Shown one piece after another: positions 5,964 to 8,441 of a stretch of 8,441 nucleotides of DNA (positions within the stretch are counted from its first letter, which is position 1; each line of letters begins with the position of its first letter). The stretch comes from Clostridiaceae bacterium. GTDB taxonomy: Bacteria; Bacillota; Clostridia; Oscillospirales; Acutalibacteraceae. Made by a program: the position numbers and the translations under genes. The stretch is taken from NCBI GenBank assembly GCA_016295895.1, contig JAEDKI010000078.1:1-8441 (forward strand), in the 5' to 3' direction. The notes under the pieces are model-generated. The model saw only the letters and a program-made list of their open reading frames with translations. It ran no database searches and was not told where the DNA came from.

Positions 5964-6968
5964 ATGTCAAACTATGATAACATAAAGCTTGAAAAGGGGC
6001 TTTACGCCTCGGGCAATTTCACAAAGGCTCTTGAAAGTCTTGACCCCAACGAAAATTACAAGGGCACTTCCCTTGAGGGGCTTGACGCTTATCAGCGTCA
6101 GCTCAAACGCTTCGGCATCAGAGTCGGCGGCTCCGGAAGCGATGTTGTGGACAAGTTTTTCAAGACCTCCGACAGCGCCGTGCTGTTCCCCGAATACGTT
6201 TCAAGAGCCGTCAGGCAGGGTCTTGAGCAGGCGGATATCCTGCCCGGAATCGTTGCATCAACAACCGTTATCGACGGCATGGATTACCGCTCGATAAGCT
6301 CCGTTCCCACCGAGGACGAAAAGGAACTTAAAGTTGTCGGCGAGGGTGCATTCATCCCCGAAACAAGCATCCGCACAAAGGAAAATCTCGTTAAGCTCAG
6401 AAAGAGAGGCAGAAGCCTTGTTGCTTCCTACGAAGCTATAAGATTCCAGCGCCTTGACCTTTTCACCGTCACTCTCAGGCAGATTGGCGCATACATTGCA
6501 AGAACCCTGCTCAAGGATGCAATTGATGTGCTTGAAAACGGAGACGGCAACGGCAACGCCGCCGAGGTAGTCAACTGCGCCGCTTCGGGAACGCTTGCTT
6601 ATTCAGACCTTGTTAATTTTTGGAACGGCTTCGACCCCTATGAGCTGAACACAGTCATTGCCGAACCTGCCGTTATGGCTAAGCTTCTCGGCATGGAGCA
6701 GTTCAGAGACGCCGCCGCAGGGCTTAACTTCCACGGCAAGGGCGACATGATAACTCCCCTGGGTGCAAAGCTTCTCAAATCCCCTGCCGTTTCAAGCGGC
6801 ACTCTCATCGGCATTGACAAGAGCGCAGCCCTTGAAATGGTCAAGGCGGGCGAAATCATGACGGAATATGACAAGCTCATTGACCGCCAGCTTGAAAGAG
6901 CGGTAATAAGCTGCACGGCGGGCTTTGCAAAAATTTTTGACGGTGCATCAAAGGTGCTTTCCGTCTGA
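5964..6968 (+). CDS. Major capsid protein (HK97 fold)
   Basis: Main shell protein, 334 aa. The first 60-70 residues are polar and charged and may be the delta/scaffold segment removed by the neighbouring protease; the shell domain appears to start near TSDSAVLFPEYVSRAVRQGL (about residues 68-87). An E-loop-like stretch (VVGEGAFIPETSIRTKENLV, about 122-142) leads into a spine-helix-like region (residues about 160-190) and the A-domain (AEPAVMAKLLGMEQFRDA). The order portal, protease, small decoration gene, capsid is typical of HK97-type phages. The start ATG at 5964 has AAAGGAG 8 nt upstream. High expression is expected. I cannot say whether subunits are cross-linked; the overall call is firm, the delta cleavage point is not. 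Confidence 0.88.
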   Translation: MSNYDNIKLEKGLYASGNFTKALESLDPNENYKGTSLEGLDAYQRQLKRFGIRVGGSGSDVVDKFFKTSDSAVLFPEYVSRAVRQGLEQADILPGIVASTTVIDGMDYRSISSVPTEDEKELKVVGEGAFIPETSIRTKENLVKLRKRGRSLVASYEAIRFQRLDLFTVTLRQIGAYIARTLLKDAIDVLENGDGNGNAAEVVNCAASGTLAYSDLVNFWNGFDPYELNTVIAEPAVMAKLLGMEQFRDAAAGLNFHGKGDMITPLGAKLLKSPAVSSGTLIGIDKSAALEMVKAGEIMTEYDKLIDRQLERAVISCTAGFAKIFDGASKVLSV

Positions 6969-6982
6969 CGGAGGGATTTGCA

Positions 6983-7348
6983 TTGATTGACACCCTCAGC
7001 ATTCTCTCAACCTTGCGTGACCTTTATTCTCCCGAGGAGAGCGACGCCGAGCTTGTTCCTCTCTGCACGGCGGCGGCAAAGGAGCTTTCGCCCCGAATCA
7101 GACAGCAGGCGGATCTCAGCGATTTCCGCCTTATCAATGCGGCGGCGGCAACGGTCAACTACCGCCTTTGCCTGAAAAAGCTCAACTCCGCTCAGGGAGT
7201 AACCTCGTTCAAGGCGGGCGATGTCACCGTCAGCGTTTCGCCGTCGGTTCTGTTGGAGCGTGCGGAAAAAGAAAAAAGCGAAGCGCTCCTGCTTGCTCTG
7301 CCCTTGCTGAACGATGACGAATTTGTTTTCAGGCAGGTGTGCATATGA
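6983..7348 (+). CDS. Head-tail connector (adaptor) protein, gp6-like
   Basis: 121 aa, largely alpha-helical, with long helices around residues 1-35, 45-70 and 88-105. This fits the adaptor ring that docks under the portal in siphophages (HK97 gp6/SPP1 gp15 type), and it is the gene expected just after major capsid. The start is TTG at 6983, set by the GGAGGG site (6970-6975) 7 nt upstream; no ATG is available nearby. The stop TGA overlaps the next gene's ATG (ATGA, 7345-7348), so the two are probably translationally coupled. Identity rests on position, size and helical pattern more than on clear motifs. Confidence 0.65.
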   Translation: MIDTLSILSTLRDLYSPEESDAELVPLCTAAAKELSPRIRQQADLSDFRLINAAAATVNYRLCLKKLNSAQGVTSFKAGDVTVSVSPSVLLERAEKEKSEALLLALPLLNDDEFVFRQVCI

Positions 7349-7680
7349 AAATCACACCTATTTTTGAAGCCTACGGCAGACCCTGCGCCTTCCATTCGGC
7401 GCAGGGCGAGCCGACCGCCGGAATGAAAGCGTTCATCAGCCCGCTGAGATATAAGAATAAAATGTATCTCTACGGAGTCAACACCGAAATCGGCTATAAT
7501 TCGCAGGGACATTATCTGTATATAGGTCCTCCCGACCCCGACCTGACCGCCGCCGCTGACGGCGAATACATCTCCTGCATGGGCGAAAAATACCGAATCG
7601 ACAGAGCCGAAAAGGTATACAGAGGCAGCGAGGTATTCTATATTTGGGCGATAATCAGGGTTATCGTTGAAACAGATTGA
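7345..7680 (+). CDS. Head-closure (stopper-like) protein
   Basis: 111 aa, mostly beta, with aromatic strands (RYKNKMYLYG, GHYLYIGPPDPDL, SEVFYIWAIIRVIV). Small beta proteins in this slot usually seal the portal channel after packaging (SPP1 gp16/HK97 head-completion type). An upstream in-frame GTG (7339) exists, but ATG at 7345 is preferred: it forms ATGA with the connector stop and has AGGCAGG 7 nt upstream. The two added residues would change nothing important. I do not recognise a specific family signature, so the role is inferred from gene order and fold type. Confidence 0.5.
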   Translation: MKITPIFEAYGRPCAFHSAQGEPTAGMKAFISPLRYKNKMYLYGVNTEIGYNSQGHYLYIGPPDPDLTAAADGEYISCMGEKYRIDRAEKVYRGSEVFYIWAIIRVIVETD

Positions 7681-7695
7681 AAGGAATGATTAAAA

Positions 7696-8441
7696 ATGAG
7701 CGAAATCAGCGCCCTGCCGTCAAACATCGTTGCTTGGCTGAAGGGCAGAGACGAGCTTTCCGATATAAGATTTCTGACCGAATTCCCGCCGATTAAAAAA
7801 GCCGTTCCGCTCAGGCATACGACCGTTGCGGTCGGCATCGGGAGCATGGAAATTGTTGATTCCTTTACCGAAAATGACGAGGGCGTGCTTGTTGAAAATG
7901 AGTATTGCAGGCAGGCAAAAATCAGGCTTCGCCTGTCAATTCACGCTCCGTTTTCTTCGGGCGGCGAAGCGTGCCATTCGGCGTTCACCGACATTATAGA
8001 CTGCCTTACCTTCGATTCGGGGCTTGATATTCTCGAATCGGGCTGTGAAAGCATCGTTGCCGACAGAGACACAGACGCTTTTGTCCTCACCGCATGGGCA
8101 ACGGTCAACGCATCGCTCTGCCCTGCTCAGAGCGGTTCGCTCGACTTCCCGTCATTCATCAGCAAGGAGCTTCTCTGCGGCAGTCACATAAACGACGGAA
8201 GCATTCATCTTTCCGCCGAACAGCAGACCTTTCTGCATGAGCCGTTCATATGCGGAACATATTTCGGAACGGGCGAAGCAACAAAAAGCTTTTCGCTCGG
8301 CTTTGCACCGAGCGTAGTTATCGTTATCGGCAACGGTCTGCCGCTGATGTATGTCAACCATGCCGCAGGCAAAAACTACGCTCTGAGCGCTGTCGGGCTG
8401 AGAGACGGCTCATCTCTCGGAATCGAGCTTTCATCAAACGG
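7696..8441 (+). CDS. Tail-terminator-like protein with C-terminal beta domain (partial, runs off window)
   Basis: The frame is open from ATG at 7696 (AAGGAA 9 nt upstream) to the window edge: at least 248 residues with no stop. Residues 1-142 look like a minor tail or terminator protein. An N-terminal helix (NIVAWLKGRDELSDIRF) is followed by a strand-rich core with a conserved-looking patch SFTENDEGVLVENEYCRQAK (56-75) and a helix FTDIIDCLTF. This is the ring that ends siphophage tail growth and joins the head. After a linker, residues about 155-248 form a different, beta-rich domain: FICGTYFGTGEATKSFSLGF, APSVVIVIGNG, and SLGIELSS. Such G-T-G, strand, LGF-x-P-x-VIV patterns occur in surface or fibre-like phage domains. 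The role is inferred from position after the stopper and from the pattern. The 3' end is not in the window. Confidence 0.55.
   Translation, partial: MSEISALPSNIVAWLKGRDELSDIRFLTEFPPIKKAVPLRHTTVAVGIGSMEIVDSFTENDEGVLVENEYCRQAKIRLRLSIHAPFSSGGEACHSAFTDIIDCLTFDSGLDILESGCESIVADRDTDAFVLTAWATVNASLCPAQSGSLDFPSFISKELLCGSHINDGSIHLSAEQQTFLHEPFICGTYFGTGEATKSFSLGFAPSVVIVIGNGLPLMYVNHAAGKNYALSAVGLRDGSSLGIELSSN

Noticed and set aside
7339..7344. GTG at 7339 as start of the stopper-like gene
   Set aside because: ATG at 7345 has better spacing to AGGCAGG and makes the ATGA stop-start overlap with the connector gene.
1..8441. tRNA genes, CRISPR array, insertion sequence or integrase
   Set aside because: No cloverleaf, regularly spaced repeat, transposase or recombinase motif seen on either strand.

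Overview
The window holds one host chromosomal gene, mgtE (minus strand, 20-1375), beside the packaging and head module of a tailed phage or prophage (plus strand, 1825 to the end). The Mg2+ transporter, the strong AGGAGG-type ribosome binding sites, the frequent TTG starts and the protein style point to a Gram-positive gut-type Clostridia host (Oscillospiraceae/Ruminococcaceae-like). That placement is inference from style, not from a marker gene. By eye, base composition and codon use are alike on both sides, so the phage looks well adapted to this host or long resident.

Layout: (1) 20-1375, MgtE, full length. (2) 1376-1824, a 449-bp divergent intergenic region. On the minus strand it reads as a complete leader for mgtE: a sigma-A-like promoter (1590-1618), a long imperfect hairpin (1464-1558), a smaller hairpin (1445-1468), and a terminator-like hairpin with a 7-U run that contains the mgtE Shine-Dalgarno (1376-1429). 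One arm of the long hairpin can pair instead with the 5' side of the terminator. This is the architecture of an attenuating riboswitch, and I do not recognise its sequence as the known M-box. On the plus strand the same gap carries a possible extended -10 promoter and two small dyads ahead of the phage operon. (3) 1825-8441, a tightly packed phage operon: terminase small subunit, terminase large subunit, portal, HK97-type prohead protease, probable capsid decoration protein, major capsid protein, head-tail connector, head-closure (stopper) candidate, and a tail-terminator-like protein with an extra C-terminal domain, cut by the window end.

The phage genes work in assembly order. TerS and TerL cut DNA and drive it through the portal. 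The protease matures the capsid built from the major capsid protein, the decoration protein probably coats it, and the connector, stopper and terminator join head to tail. Gaps between genes are 0-18 bp and one pair overlaps by ATGA, so a single transcript is expected. No integrase, repressor, replication or lysis gene is visible.

The two observations most worth following are the mgtE leader switch and the protease gene. The protease reading frame has no ATG, GTG or TTG upstream of its catalytic histidine and seems to begin at ACG or ATT, or by frameshift from the portal.
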